From the NCBI GenBank assembly GCA_035760645.1, contig DASTSO010000040.1:1-57752 (forward strand): a DNA stretch of 57,752 nt, read 5' to 3'. This DNA comes from DASSTY01 sp035760645. GTDB taxonomy: Bacteria > Gemmatimonadota > Gemmatimonadetes > Gemmatimonadales > GWC2-71-9. Of this stretch, positions 7,792-16,396 are shown in pieces (positions within the stretch are counted from its first letter, which is position 1; every line of letters starts with the position of its first letter). Under the pieces are notes generated by a model. The model searched no databases, was not told where the DNA came from, and saw only the letters and a program-made list of their open reading frames with translations. The translations under genes were made by a program, and so were the position numbers.

Positions 7792-9339
7792 CTAGGGGCG
7801 CGCGCTCCTCGCCGCCGCCGGATCGGCCGTCGGACTCGCCATCGAACTCGCCGCCACGTCCGGATCGATCGCCCGGTCGGTCGACGTCTGCCGGCGCCGA
7901 TGCAGCCGCCACGCGCGCGCGACGAGCGCACCGCCGAACCAGAGGAGCAGCACCGCGAGCGGCCACGCCAGGAGGCGCGGCCACCGGAGCGCGAGGCCCG
8001 CAAGGACGAGCAGTGCCGCGCCGCATGCCGCCACCACCCGCGCCTCGGCCGGCTGGAGCACCCGGCGATTCGCCACCGCCGCCGTCGCCGTGTTGCCGAG
8101 GCGCACGGCCCCGGCGATCGCCCGGCCGGCACTCCCGGTGCCGCGCACGCGGCGGCCGCCGCGCGGGAGCCGCCGGGGGGCGCGGGGCGCGTGCAGGAGC
8201 ACCTCGGTGGCGTTCGTGAGGTCCCACTCGTACTGCTGCAGCATGAGCCGCGCGAACGGCGCGTCCTCCATCACGGCGTCGAGCTCGTAGTTGCCGATCC
8301 AGCTCGCCACGTTGAGGTTGCTCGAGCCGACCCGGGCCCAGACTCCGTCGGCGACCGCGGTCTTGGCGTGCATCATCGGTCCGTTCCACTCGAAGACGCG
8401 CACGCCCGCCTCGAGCAGCGGCCGGTAGCCGGCGCGCGAGAGGGGACGGAGGATCGGGATGTCGGTCCCGCCGGGCACGAGCAGCCGCACGTCGACGCCG
8501 TCGCGCGCCGCCGCACTGAGCGCCTGGACGTAGGAGGGGATGCCGGCGAAGTAGGCGTCGGTGAGCCAGAGGGTCTCCCGCGCGGCGGCGGCCACCAGCT
8601 CGTCCACCCGCAGCAGCCCCCCGCGCGCGGGCTCGCTCGCGATGATGCGCATCGCGACGTCGCCGGCCGGCGCGGGCGGCGCCGCGGGGTCCGGCAGCTC
8701 GGCGCCCGCCAGCGGGGGGCCGATGGCGGCCCAGACCCGCCCGAACGCCCGCGCGATCTCCGCCACGGCCGGCCCCCGCACCTCGATGCCGGTATCGCGC
8801 CACGGGGCGATGCCGCGCGCGGGGTCGCCGACCCACGCGTCGCCCACGCAGAGGCCGGTGACGTAGCCGACCACTCCGTCGACCACCAGGCTCTTCCGGT
8901 GATCGCGATGGACCCAGCCGAGGGGACTCGCGAGCCGGAACGGGTTGAAGCAGCGCACCTCGACGCCGGCGCCGCGCAGCGTCGCCCAGAAGCGCGCCGG
9001 CGTCTTGCGGAAGGCGCCCATCCAGTCGTAGAGGAGGCGCACCGCGACGCCCTCGCGCGCCTTCGCCATCAGCGCCTCGGCGAACGCTCGCCCCGAGACG
9101 TCGTCGCGGATGATGTAGCTCTCGAAGTGCACGAACCGCTCGGCCCGCGCGATGGCCTCGAGCCACGCCGGATAGTTCTCCGCCGCGTCCCGCAGCAGGC
9201 GCACGCGGTTCCCGCCGAGGCGCGCCGCGCCCGCGGCGCGCGTGAAGCCCTGGTCGAGCAGCGACCGTCCGCGCTCGACCGCGCCCTCGTCCGAGTCCCA
9301 CGCGATCCCTTCGGTCAAGTGCCGCTGTATACCCGCCAC
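7792..9339 (-). CDS. Phospholipase D / cardiolipin synthase family protein
   Basis: The protein has two HKD motifs: HRDHRKSLVVDG in the first half and MMHAKTAVADG in the second, each followed by the usual Gly/Ser/Asn segment (VGSSNLNVASW). Two such domains make one active site in cardiolipin synthases and other phosphatidyltransferases. Unlike ClsA it has no N-terminal helices; instead two hydrophobic segments lie near the C-terminus after residue 430. The ClsB-like layout suggests membrane-lipid remodelling. The chosen start is GTG 9339, since a longer frame would overlap the upstream hydrolase gene; a nearby TTG at 9324 is possible. Confidence 0.88.
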   Translation of the reverse strand: MAGIQRHLTEGIAWDSDEGAVERGRSLLDQGFTRAAGAARLGGNRVRLLRDAAENYPAWLEAIARAERFVHFESYIIRDDVSGRAFAEALMAKAREGVAVRLLYDWMGAFRKTPARFWATLRGAGVEVRCFNPFRLASPLGWVHRDHRKSLVVDGVVGYVTGLCVGDAWVGDPARGIAPWRDTGIEVRGPAVAEIARAFGRVWAAIGPPLAGAELPDPAAPPAPAGDVAMRIIASEPARGGLLRVDELVAAAARETLWLTDAYFAGIPSYVQALSAAARDGVDVRLLVPGGTDIPILRPLSRAGYRPLLEAGVRVFEWNGPMMHAKTAVADGVWARVGSSNLNVASWIGNYELDAVMEDAPFARLMLQQYEWDLTNATEVLLHAPRAPRRLPRGGRRVRGTGSAGRAIAGAVRLGNTATAAVANRRVLQPAEARVVAACGAALLVLAGLALRWPRLLAWPLAVLLLWFGGALVARAWRLHRRRQTSTDRAIDPDVAASSMASPTADPAAARSARP

Positions 9340-9364
9340 CAGACGCCGGGGCCGCCTCCGCTGC

Positions 9365-11008
9365 CTAGCGGCATGCGGCGTTCCCCGCACCCCGGACGGT
9401 GAGGAAGGTGATACTCGCCGGTGCGAGCGCGACGCGCCCGGGCGGTACCCGCGCCCCCCGCAGCTCCGGCAGTGCGTCGCCCACACCCAGTCGGAGCTCG
9501 CGACCGTTGAGCGCCACCCGCGGGCTCTCCGGTGCGGGCGCGCTCAGGGTGTAGCGCTCGGCGGCCTGCGCCACCGTGACCGAGGTCGTATCGGTCCGGC
9601 TGTTGTTGATCGCGAGCAGGGTCGCCCCGCCGGGCCGGCCGGGCAGGCAGTGCGCGTAGAGGTGCAGCCCCGGGCGCGGCGTGCCGGCGTCGAGAACGGT
9701 CGGGCCCATCAGGCGATGCCACAGCAGCGCCGCCCAGTAGTTCGGGCGCGGCAGGAAGGTGCGCTCGTCGAGCAGCCCGTACTCGCTCGAGGCGAGGGTG
9801 TTGTGGAAGACGGCAGCGACCCCGTGCTTGGCGAAGCGGCCGAGCTGGTCGAGGAAGCGGAAGCTGTCGAGGAAGGTCGCCGCCCAGGGATTGCCGCCGC
9901 AGGCGGCGTCGGCCGTCTCGGTGATCCAGACCGGCTTGCCCGGCTCGAAGCGGTCGCGCAGCGCGCCGTAGAACGCCCAGCTCGTGTCCGCCCGCGCGAG
10001 CCACGCTTCGCTGAGCGCCGAGTCGGCCGTCACCTGCGCGCCGGCGCCCATCGACGCGCAGCGGATCGAGGCCGCGCCGTAGAAGTGGAACGAGAAGACG
10101 TCGAACACCGGCCGGGGCGTGGCCGAGAGCATGTCCACGGTCGGCAGCAGGGCGCCGCCCATGGCGGCGTTGCCGCCCATGCGCGGTATCAGCACGCCTT
10201 CGCCGACCGATCCGGGCCCGACGAGCCGCATCGTGGGCACCGTCGCGCGGGCCCAGCGGTTGAAGACGGCGAAGTCGCGCGCGTAGGCCCGGGCGTCGTA
10301 GCCCGGCGGGGCGCCGCCGTAGCTCGGCATGTCCGGCTCGTTGAACATCTCCGCCGCGGCGAGGGCGCCGCCCACGGCCCTCGTGTAGGCGGCGAGCTTC
10401 TGCGCCTGCACCGGCGTCCAGACGCCCGCCGAGTCGCGCACTCCGGGGCTGATGGCGAAGGAGGTGACGAGCTGCGCGTTCACGGCACGGGCGAAGTCGA
10501 CGACCCCCTTCCATTGCGGTCGGGTGAGGACGCCCCGGAACCCCTCCGGCGCGCTGTCCGGCGGCGGCGTGGCGTCGTCGTGGAAGTAGACCGTGTTGGC
10601 CCAGGTGCCGCTGGTGCGCATGTAGGCGGGACCGAGCGCGGCGGCGAGCCTGCGGAGGCGGGCGTTGGTGAGGTCGATCGGCGGCCGCTTCTGGAAGAGC
10701 GTCGAATCGATGCCCGCCGGCTGGGGCGTGGCGCCCCCGGTCGGCGGCGGGGCGGCCGGCGCGGGCTTCGGCGCCTTCAGGGCGGCCAGCGTCTGCGCGT
10801 CGTACGGCTTCCAGAAGTTGCCGCCGATCACCTCGGCCATCTCGACGTTGTACGACAGAAAGCGCGCGTCCACCGTCGCCACGGGGCGCAGCGTGTCGAG
10901 CTCGAGGATCATGGTGGGAGCCGCCTCGCGGTGTCCGCCTGCGGCACCGCTCGAGGCGAGGAGGAGCGTGGCCGCGCCGAGCGCGAGCGGCAGGTGTTGC
11001 GATGTCAT
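9365..11008 (-). CDS. GH79 heparanase-like glycoside hydrolase, secreted
   Basis: This 547-residue protein has a signal peptide (MTSQHLPLALGAATLLLASS) and a clan-A (beta/alpha)8 pattern. The acid/base Glu is Glu224 in AEMFNEPDMP and the nucleophile Glu364 in VWITETADAACGGNP. The stretch after it (SFRFLDQLGRFAKHG, then PRPNYWAALLWHRLMG) closely follows animal heparanase, where the pair is Glu225 and Glu343. GH79 enzymes cleave beta-glucuronic acid from polysaccharides or glycosides. The C-terminal 100 residues form the usual small beta domain. It is downstream of a reductase and a SnoaL-fold gene in one transcription unit; the natural substrate is unknown. Confidence 0.85.
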   Translation of the reverse strand: MTSQHLPLALGAATLLLASSGAAGGHREAAPTMILELDTLRPVATVDARFLSYNVEMAEVIGGNFWKPYDAQTLAALKAPKPAPAAPPPTGGATPQPAGIDSTLFQKRPPIDLTNARLRRLAAALGPAYMRTSGTWANTVYFHDDATPPPDSAPEGFRGVLTRPQWKGVVDFARAVNAQLVTSFAISPGVRDSAGVWTPVQAQKLAAYTRAVGGALAAAEMFNEPDMPSYGGAPPGYDARAYARDFAVFNRWARATVPTMRLVGPGSVGEGVLIPRMGGNAAMGGALLPTVDMLSATPRPVFDVFSFHFYGAASIRCASMGAGAQVTADSALSEAWLARADTSWAFYGALRDRFEPGKPVWITETADAACGGNPWAATFLDSFRFLDQLGRFAKHGVAAVFHNTLASSEYGLLDERTFLPRPNYWAALLWHRLMGPTVLDAGTPRPGLHLYAHCLPGRPGGATLLAINNSRTDTTSVTVAQAAERYTLSAPAPESPRVALNGRELRLGVGDALPELRGARVPPGRVALAPASITFLTVRGAGNAACR

Positions 11009-11051
11009 CGTCCAGCCCTCCCGGGCCGCCGGCCCCGGGTCCTATCGGAGC

Positions 11052-11696
11052 CTACGCCGGCACCCAGCGCGGCGCGTTGCCGGTCCCGCGCCCGGCCACG
11101 TGGCCGAACCAGATGTTGAGCATGCCGAGCGGCTCGAGGTAGCGCGCGTTGGCGAGCGGGCCTGCATCCACCGCCTCGAACGCGGCGCTCTCGATCAGCC
11201 GGCGCACGGTGTCCTTCGCCCCGGCGTCGTCGCCGGCGTAGAAGACCTGCACCTTCGGGTGCCCGTTCGCTCCCTCGCCGCCGGATGGGGGTGTGCCGAG
11301 GATCTGGGCGAAGACGGTGTTGAACGCCTTCACGACCTTCGCCCCCGGCACGGCCCGCTGGATCTCTTCCGCGGCCGACGTCGTGTGCCCGACGAGGAGG
11401 CCCGACATGTCGGGCTTGAGCGGGTTGGTGATGTCGACGACCGCCTTGCCGTCGGTGTGCCGCACCGCCCGGAGCGCGTCGGCCGCCTGCTGGTACGGCA
11501 CGGCGAGGATGAGCGCGTCGGTGCCCTCGGCCACCTCCGCCTGGGGCACCGCTCGCACCTTCCCGCCGACTTTCGTGGCGACCTCGCGCGCCTCGTCGAG
11601 GTCGCGCGCCGTGAGGGCGAGCTCGTGGTCCGCGGCCGCGAGCCGCCGCGCGAAGGCCGAGCCCATGTGCCCGGCGCCGATGATGCCGATCTTCAT
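11052..11696 (-). CDS. NADP-binding reductase, F420-dependent NADP oxidoreductase family
   Basis: The 214-residue protein begins with a clear Rossmann motif (MKIGIIGAGHMGSAFARRL) and has the ILAVPYQQAADAL and VVDITNPL segments of the NADPH:F420 oxidoreductase family. The middle part (VVKAFNTVFAQIL) matches the same group. The start ATG at 11696 lies 5 bases after the SnoaL-like gene ends. Many homologues act in organisms without F420, so an F420 role should not be assumed. Being between a SnoaL-fold protein and a glycosidase, it may reduce a small metabolite, but the substrate is not visible. Confidence 0.82.
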   Translation of the reverse strand: MKIGIIGAGHMGSAFARRLAAADHELALTARDLDEAREVATKVGGKVRAVPQAEVAEGTDALILAVPYQQAADALRAVRHTDGKAVVDITNPLKPDMSGLLVGHTTSAAEEIQRAVPGAKVVKAFNTVFAQILGTPPSGGEGANGHPKVQVFYAGDDAGAKDTVRRLIESAAFEAVDAGPLANARYLEPLGMLNIWFGHVAGRGTGNAPRWVPA

Positions 11697-11701
11697 CGCC
11701 C

Positions 11702-12151
11702 TCACCCCCCGAGCCCGATCTGCTTCATGAACGTCACGAGATCGTAGAACAGATTCTCTTCGACGATCTGACCATTGTCGTCCCAGCGCGCCACCGTGCA
11801 GAACTCGACGTCGAACGACTTCCCGGTCGGTGGGATGTCCTTCCCGTCCGGCCCCTGCATCGGGCCCTTCATGGTCCCGGTGAAGTGGGCGATCGAGCAG
11901 GTCCAGTCGCCGCTGGCGAAGAACACCCGGTAGGGCCGGTTGCCGAGGCGCTGGTCGGGAAAGGTGCGGAAGAAGTCGCGCGACTCCTGCGTATGCGCCT
12001 GCAGGCCGTGGGTCGGCGGCTTGCCGGGCCAGCGTACCACCACGTCGTCCCGGTGCCGCTTGGCGAAGGTCTCCAGGTCCTGCGCATTCCAGGCGTCGTC
12101 GAGCGTCTGCATGAGCTCCATGTTCCGTGCTTCTTTCGTCTGCGTTGCCAT
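11702..12151 (-). CDS. SnoaL-like / ester cyclase-type NTF2-fold protein
   Basis: The 149-residue product starts at ATG 12151 after a GGAGGGACCG ribosome site. Its features are those of SnoaL-like domains: an N-terminal helix (LDDAWNAQDLETFAKRHRDDV), then the cone of sheet with HTQESRDFFRTFPDQ, and TGKSFDVEFCTVARW with EENLFYDLVTFMKQIG at the end. Members cyclise esters, hydrate, or only bind small hydrophobic ligands. It is the first gene of a four-gene unit (SnoaL, reductase, GH79, PLD) on the minus strand. No catalytic assignment is justified. Confidence 0.82.
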   Translation of the reverse strand: MATQTKEARNMELMQTLDDAWNAQDLETFAKRHRDDVVVRWPGKPPTHGLQAHTQESRDFFRTFPDQRLGNRPYRVFFASGDWTCSIAHFTGTMKGPMQGPDGKDIPPTGKSFDVEFCTVARWDDNGQIVEENLFYDLVTFMKQIGLGG

Positions 12152-12263
12152 CGGTCCCTCCGTGCTCCAAGGGCGGCGGCTGGCGTGCCCCTGGCGGGCC
12201 GCGGCGCGAGCCGCACTCCCCACCGTTGAACGGTCCGGGCCGCCCGGTGATTCGGCCCCCCGC

Positions 12264-12291
12264 TTGCCCGCCCGAATTCCGGTGCCATTAT
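12264..12291 (+). promoter_or_regulatory. Candidate sigma70-like promoter for the amidohydrolase gene
   Basis: TTGCCC at 12264-12269 and CATTAT at 12286-12291 are separated by 16 bases. It is the only AT-rich -10-like hexamer in the 219-base divergent gap (12152-12370), which otherwise shows no gene. A start of transcription near 12298 would give a leader of about 70 bases. Confidence 0.3.
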
Positions 12292-12370
12292 TGGGCGACC
12301 GCCCCGCCCCGGCACGCACGCATGCGGCCTGCGGTGCACGGTGCGCGGTCTCAGGAAAGGCAGGCGCATC

Positions 12371-13648
12371 ATGGCGACGACCCCCGCGACGCCCACGACC
12401 ACCCCGACGGACACCATCCTCGGCCCGCTCGGGGCGCTGCTGCCCGATCTCCAGCAGCTCTACACCGACATCCACGCCCACCCCGAGCTCTCGATGCAGG
12501 AGACCCGCACGGCGGGGCTCGCCGCCGAGCGGCTGCGGGCGGCGGGCTTCGACGTGACCACCGGCGTCGGCAAGACCGGCGTCGTCGGCCTGCTGCGGCG
12601 GGGCAGCGGGCCCACCGTCATGCTGCGCGCCGACATGGACGCGCTCCCGGTGGCGGAGGCGACCGGGCTCCCCTACGCGAGCCACGCGACGGCCACCGAC
12701 CGCGACGGCAAGACGGTGCCCGTGATGCACGCCTGCGGCCACGACATGCACGTAGCGTGGCTCGCCGGGGCCGCCGCCCTGTTCGCGCAGGCCAAGGACA
12801 CCTGGCACGGCACGCTCATGGCGGTCTTCCAGCCCGCCGAGGAGACCGGGACGGGCGCCCAGGCGATGGTGGACGACGGGCTCCTCACGCGCTTCCCGAA
12901 GCCCGACGTGATCCTGGGCCAGCACGTGATGAAGGGCCCGGCGGGCACCATCGGCACGCGCCCCGGCGTCGTCACCTCGGCCGGCGACAGCTTCGAGGTG
13001 CGCCTCTTCGGCCGGGGCGCGCACGGCTCGATGCCGGAGGCCAGCATCGATCCCGTCGTGATGGCGGCCGCCACGGTGATGCGGCTCCAGACGATCGTCT
13101 CGCGCGAGGTCGCGGCGACCGACGCCGCCGTGGTCACGATCGGCGCGCTCCAGGCGGGCACGAAGGAGAACGTCATCCCCAACGAGGCGCTGCTCAAGCT
13201 CAACGTGCGCACCTTCGACGCGGACGTGCGCAACCGGGTGCTCGCCGCCATGCAGCGGATCATCAAGGCGGAGGCCGAAGCCTCCGGCGCGCCGAGGCCG
13301 CCCGAGATCACGCCGCTCGACCACTACGCGCTCGTGACGAACGACCCGGCCGCGACCGCGAAGGTCGTGGACGCCTTCCGCCACCACTTCCCGGCCGACC
13401 GGTTGCGGGAGACGAAGCCCGCGCCGGCGAGCGAGGACTTCGGCACCTTCGGCGCCACGTGGCACGCGCCGTCGGTCTTCTGGTTCGTGGGCGGCACCGA
13501 CCCCGACGAGTACGCGAAGGCCAAGGCGGCGGGCAGGACCGCCGACCTGCCCACCAATCACAGCCCGCACTTCGCCCCGGTCCTGCACCCCACCCTCGAG
13601 ACCGGGGTGGAGGCGCTGGTGACCGCCGCCGGCGCGTGGCTCACCTGA
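12371..13648 (+). CDS. M20 family amidohydrolase (IAA-amino acid/hippurate hydrolase-like)
   Basis: The 425-residue enzyme has the M20D layout: DIHAHPELSMQE near the N-terminus, the metal-binding MHACGHDMHVAW, FQPAEETGTGAQAM with the catalytic Glu pair, the small dimerisation domain (GRGAHGSMPEASIDP), and a late metal His in NHSPHFAP. Such enzymes hydrolyse N-acyl amino acids. ATG 12371 is preferred over an upstream in-frame GTG because an AGGAAAGG site precedes it. There is no signal peptide, so it acts in the cytoplasm. The TRIC-channel gene follows 19 bases later on the same strand. Confidence 0.9.
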   Translation: MATTPATPTTTPTDTILGPLGALLPDLQQLYTDIHAHPELSMQETRTAGLAAERLRAAGFDVTTGVGKTGVVGLLRRGSGPTVMLRADMDALPVAEATGLPYASHATATDRDGKTVPVMHACGHDMHVAWLAGAAALFAQAKDTWHGTLMAVFQPAEETGTGAQAMVDDGLLTRFPKPDVILGQHVMKGPAGTIGTRPGVVTSAGDSFEVRLFGRGAHGSMPEASIDPVVMAAATVMRLQTIVSREVAATDAAVVTIGALQAGTKENVIPNEALLKLNVRTFDADVRNRVLAAMQRIIKAEAEASGAPRPPEITPLDHYALVTNDPAATAKVVDAFRHHFPADRLRETKPAPASEDFGTFGATWHAPSVFWFVGGTDPDEYAKAKAAGRTADLPTNHSPHFAPVLHPTLETGVEALVTAAGAWLT

Positions 13649-13667
13649 CGGCGGGACGTCGATCGCG

Positions 13668-14408
13668 ATGCCACTCCGCTACGACCCGGCCCTGATCCTC
13701 GGCTTCATCGTCGTCCTCGACCTGGCCGGCACGTTCGTCTTCGCGCTGAGCGGCGCGATGACGGGCGTTCGTCACCGGCTCGATCTGTTCGGGGTGCTCG
13801 TGCTGTCGTTCGCGGCGGGCAACGCCGGCGGCATCACCCGCGACCTCCTCCTCGGCGCCACGCCGCCGCCGGCGATCGCCGACTGGCGCTACATCGGTGT
13901 CTCGCTCGCGGCGGCGCTGGTCACCTTCTACTTCGCGCGGATCATCGACCGGCTGCGGAGCCCCGTGCTCGTGCTCGACGCGGCGGGGCTCGCGCTCTTC
14001 GCCGTCTCGGGCACGCTGAAGGCCCTCGCGACCGGGCTCAATCCGCTCGGGGCGATGATGCTCGGCGTCCTGACCGGCGTCGGCGGCGGCATGCTGCGCG
14101 ACGTGCTCGTCTCGGAGGTGCCGGCGGTGCTGCGGGGCGAGGTCTACGCCTCCGCCGCCCTGGCCGGCGCGGCCGTGGTCGTGGCCGCCCGCCTGCTCCG
14201 CCTCCCCACCCCCACGGGGGCCACGGCCGGCGCCGTACTCTGCTTCGCGCTCCGCTACGTGGCGATCCGGCGCGGCTGGCAGCTGCCGGTCGCCGACCGC
14301 CCGCGGCGGCGGGCGACCGACCGCCCGCTCGCGCTGCCGAGCGACCGGACGACGGCCCGCGACGCACCCGTCCCCGCGGATCACGCGGGCGACGGGCACA
14401 CCTCATGA
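13668..14408 (+). CDS. TRIC-family (UPF0126) cation channel membrane protein
   Basis: The protein has 246 residues. Its seven-helix membrane region is formed by two homologous halves, each with a glycine-rich kinked segment: FAAGNAGGITRDLLLG and GVLTGVGGGMLRDVL. These are the signature of prokaryotic TRIC homologues, which form trimers with a pore in each subunit and pass monovalent cations. The last 45 residues are hydrophilic, Arg/Asp-rich and likely disordered. It converges with catalase with only a 7-base gap, leaving no room for a terminator. Confidence 0.88.
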   Translation: MPLRYDPALILGFIVVLDLAGTFVFALSGAMTGVRHRLDLFGVLVLSFAAGNAGGITRDLLLGATPPPAIADWRYIGVSLAAALVTFYFARIIDRLRSPVLVLDAAGLALFAVSGTLKALATGLNPLGAMMLGVLTGVGGGMLRDVLVSEVPAVLRGEVYASAALAGAAVVVAARLLRLPTPTGATAGAVLCFALRYVAIRRGWQLPVADRPRRRATDRPLALPSDRTTARDAPVPADHAGDGHTS

Positions 14409-14415
14409 TCCGCCT

Positions 14416-16200
14416 CTAGCGCCTCGCCCCCGCCGTCCGGGCCGTCGAGCCCGCGCGCCGGCCGGTGCTCTTGCCGCCCTCCGGCTCCGGCGCCCCGTCG
14501 GCGTGGCCCCGCATCCCGCCGAGCACCTCCTCCGCCGTGGCCCGATGGTTCTTCACCGAGCTCGTCCACGTGCCCCACGCCGCAGGGTCGGTCGTGTCGC
14601 CGTTCCGGCCGAGGTTCTGCCGCCGGCGCTGATCCTCGTCGGTGAGCACCTGGCCCGGCAGCGGCTCGAGGTGCCGCACGTCGTCGGCCGTCAGGTCGAG
14701 GGCCTGCCCCACGCGCGTGCCGTAGTCGTCGTGAATCAGGAAGAGGTGCCAGAGCATCCGCTCCTGCACGTCGCGCTCGCACCGGCGGAGGTTGTCGCCG
14801 ATGTTCTTCACCAGGTCGTCGCGCTCCCAGTCCATCATCGTGACGTAGCGGCCGCGGGCCTGCACGTAGTCGTTGCGCCGCTCGAGGACGCTCTGCGTCA
14901 GCCGGCCGCGGATCTCCGGCGGGTTGTTCGGCCGGGCCTCGGCCTCGCGCAGGCCGTCGTGGAGCGAGGGCTCGTAGTTGACGTGCGGATTCTGCCCCGG
15001 CGCGAGGTCGACGCCGTAGGACATTTCGCCGCCCCGCTGATTGGTGTACACCCGGCCCTCGACGCCCCTGGGCTGGTTCACCGGGAGCTGCAGGTAGTTC
15101 GGCCCCACGCGGTAGCGCTGCGTGTCGGAGTACGAGAAGGTGCGCCCCACGAGCATCTTGTCGTCCGAGAAGTCGAGCCCGTCCACCAGCACCCCGGTGC
15201 CCATCGCGATCTGCTCGCTCTCGTTGTGGTGGTCCTCGACGTTGCGGTTCAGCGTCATCACGCCGACGTGCCGCAGCGGGAACTGGTGCTCGGGCCAGAT
15301 CTTGGTGTCGTCGAGCGGGTCCCAGTCGAGCTCCGGGTGCTCGTTGTCCTCCATGAGCTGCACGTAGAGGTCCCACTGCGGATATTCGCCGCGCGCGATC
15401 GCCTCGAAGAGATCCTTCGAGGCGGAGCCCAGGTCGTGCGCCTGCACCTTCGCCGCCTCCTCGGCCGTGAGCGACGCGACGCCCTGGCGCGGATGCCAGT
15501 GGTACTTCAGCAGCACCGTGTCGCCCGCGGCGTTCACCATCTTGTAGGTGTTGACGCCGAACCCCTCCATGTGCCGGTAGCTCGCCGGGATCCCGCGCGG
15601 GCTGAAGAGGTGGGTGAGCATGTGCATCGACTCCGGCGTCTGGCTCATGAAGTCGAAGATCCGGTTCGGCTCCTGGCGGAAGGTGACCGGGTCGGGCTTC
15701 AGCGCGTGGATGACGTCGGGGAACTTGATCGCGTCGCGGATGAAGAAGATCGCCAGGTCGTTTCCCACCAGGTCCCAGTTGCCGTCCTCGGTGTAGAACT
15801 TCACGGCGAAGCCGCGCGGGTCGCGGGCGACCTCGGAGGAGTCGCGTCCGCCGATCACGGTGGAGAAGCGGATCGCCAGCGGCGTCTTCTTCCCGGCCGT
15901 CTGGAAGAGCTTGGCGCGGGTGTACTTCGAGGCCGGCTCGTCACCGATCTTCCCCGTCGCCTCGAACTCGCCGAAGCAGACGAAGCCGCGCGCGTGCACG
16001 ACCCGCTCGGGGATCCGCTCGCGGTCGAAGTGGCTGATCTTCTCGAGAAAGTGATAATTCTCCAGCGTCGCGGGCCCCCGGCTCCCGACGGTGCGCTGCG
16101 ACTGGTTGTTGGCGACGGGATGGCCCTGGCGGGTGGTGAGCGTCCGGTCGCCGCCCTCGGCGGCGGCGCGCTCCGGGTGCGATGGCGTGCGGTCCGGCAT
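14416..16200 (-). CDS. Monofunctional haem catalase
   Basis: This 594-residue catalase has the active-site signature FDRERIPERVVHARG with catalytic His69, Asn147 (DLVGND), and the proximal haem motif RTFSYSDTQRYRVG with Tyr357 as iron ligand. It decomposes hydrogen peroxide in the cytoplasm. It is a little longer than small-subunit catalases because of a basic Gly/Arg/Ser-rich tail but lacks the flavodoxin-like domain of HPII enzymes. The residue after the catalytic Asn is Asp where many catalases have a second Asn. The start follows an AGAGAGGAACC ribosome site. It is divergent to the FGE/sulfatase operon. Confidence 0.96.
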   Translation of the reverse strand: MPDRTPSHPERAAAEGGDRTLTTRQGHPVANNQSQRTVGSRGPATLENYHFLEKISHFDRERIPERVVHARGFVCFGEFEATGKIGDEPASKYTRAKLFQTAGKKTPLAIRFSTVIGGRDSSEVARDPRGFAVKFYTEDGNWDLVGNDLAIFFIRDAIKFPDVIHALKPDPVTFRQEPNRIFDFMSQTPESMHMLTHLFSPRGIPASYRHMEGFGVNTYKMVNAAGDTVLLKYHWHPRQGVASLTAEEAAKVQAHDLGSASKDLFEAIARGEYPQWDLYVQLMEDNEHPELDWDPLDDTKIWPEHQFPLRHVGVMTLNRNVEDHHNESEQIAMGTGVLVDGLDFSDDKMLVGRTFSYSDTQRYRVGPNYLQLPVNQPRGVEGRVYTNQRGGEMSYGVDLAPGQNPHVNYEPSLHDGLREAEARPNNPPEIRGRLTQSVLERRNDYVQARGRYVTMMDWERDDLVKNIGDNLRRCERDVQERMLWHLFLIHDDYGTRVGQALDLTADDVRHLEPLPGQVLTDEDQRRRQNLGRNGDTTDPAAWGTWTSSVKNHRATAEEVLGGMRGHADGAPEPEGGKSTGRRAGSTARTAGARR

Positions 16201-16283
16201 GGTTCCTCTCTGGCGCGATGGCGCGGAAGGCGTTCGGGCGGGACGTCGAACCGGACAACCTCACGCCACCCGCGCCGGGACGA

Positions 16284-16299
16284 CGTGACGTGGGTCACA
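16284..16299. promoter_or_regulatory. CRP/FNR-like palindrome in the catalase/FGE divergent region
   Basis: GTGA-N6-TCAC at 16285-16298, with an extra flanking A on the right, matches the symmetric half-sites bound by CRP/FNR-family regulators. It lies in the 196-base gap between divergent catalase and the FGE operon, centred about 68 bases upstream of the expected FGE transcription start. A single such site can occur by chance. Confidence 0.35.
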
Positions 16300-16324
16300 G
16301 GCGTGCACCCGGCCGCGTCCTCGG

Positions 16325-16353
16325 TTGCCCGGGTTTCGGGCATGCTGTATCGT
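16325..16353 (+). promoter_or_regulatory. Candidate promoter of the FGE-sulfatase operon
   Basis: TTGCCC (16325-16330) and TATCGT (16348-16353) are spaced by 17 bases, 44 bases before the FGE ATG. A weak GGAAGG ribosome site lies at 16379-16384. Confidence 0.4.
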
Positions 16354-16396
16354 GGCGGGGCCGCCGGGGGTGGCGGCCGGAAGGGTTGTTGGACCG

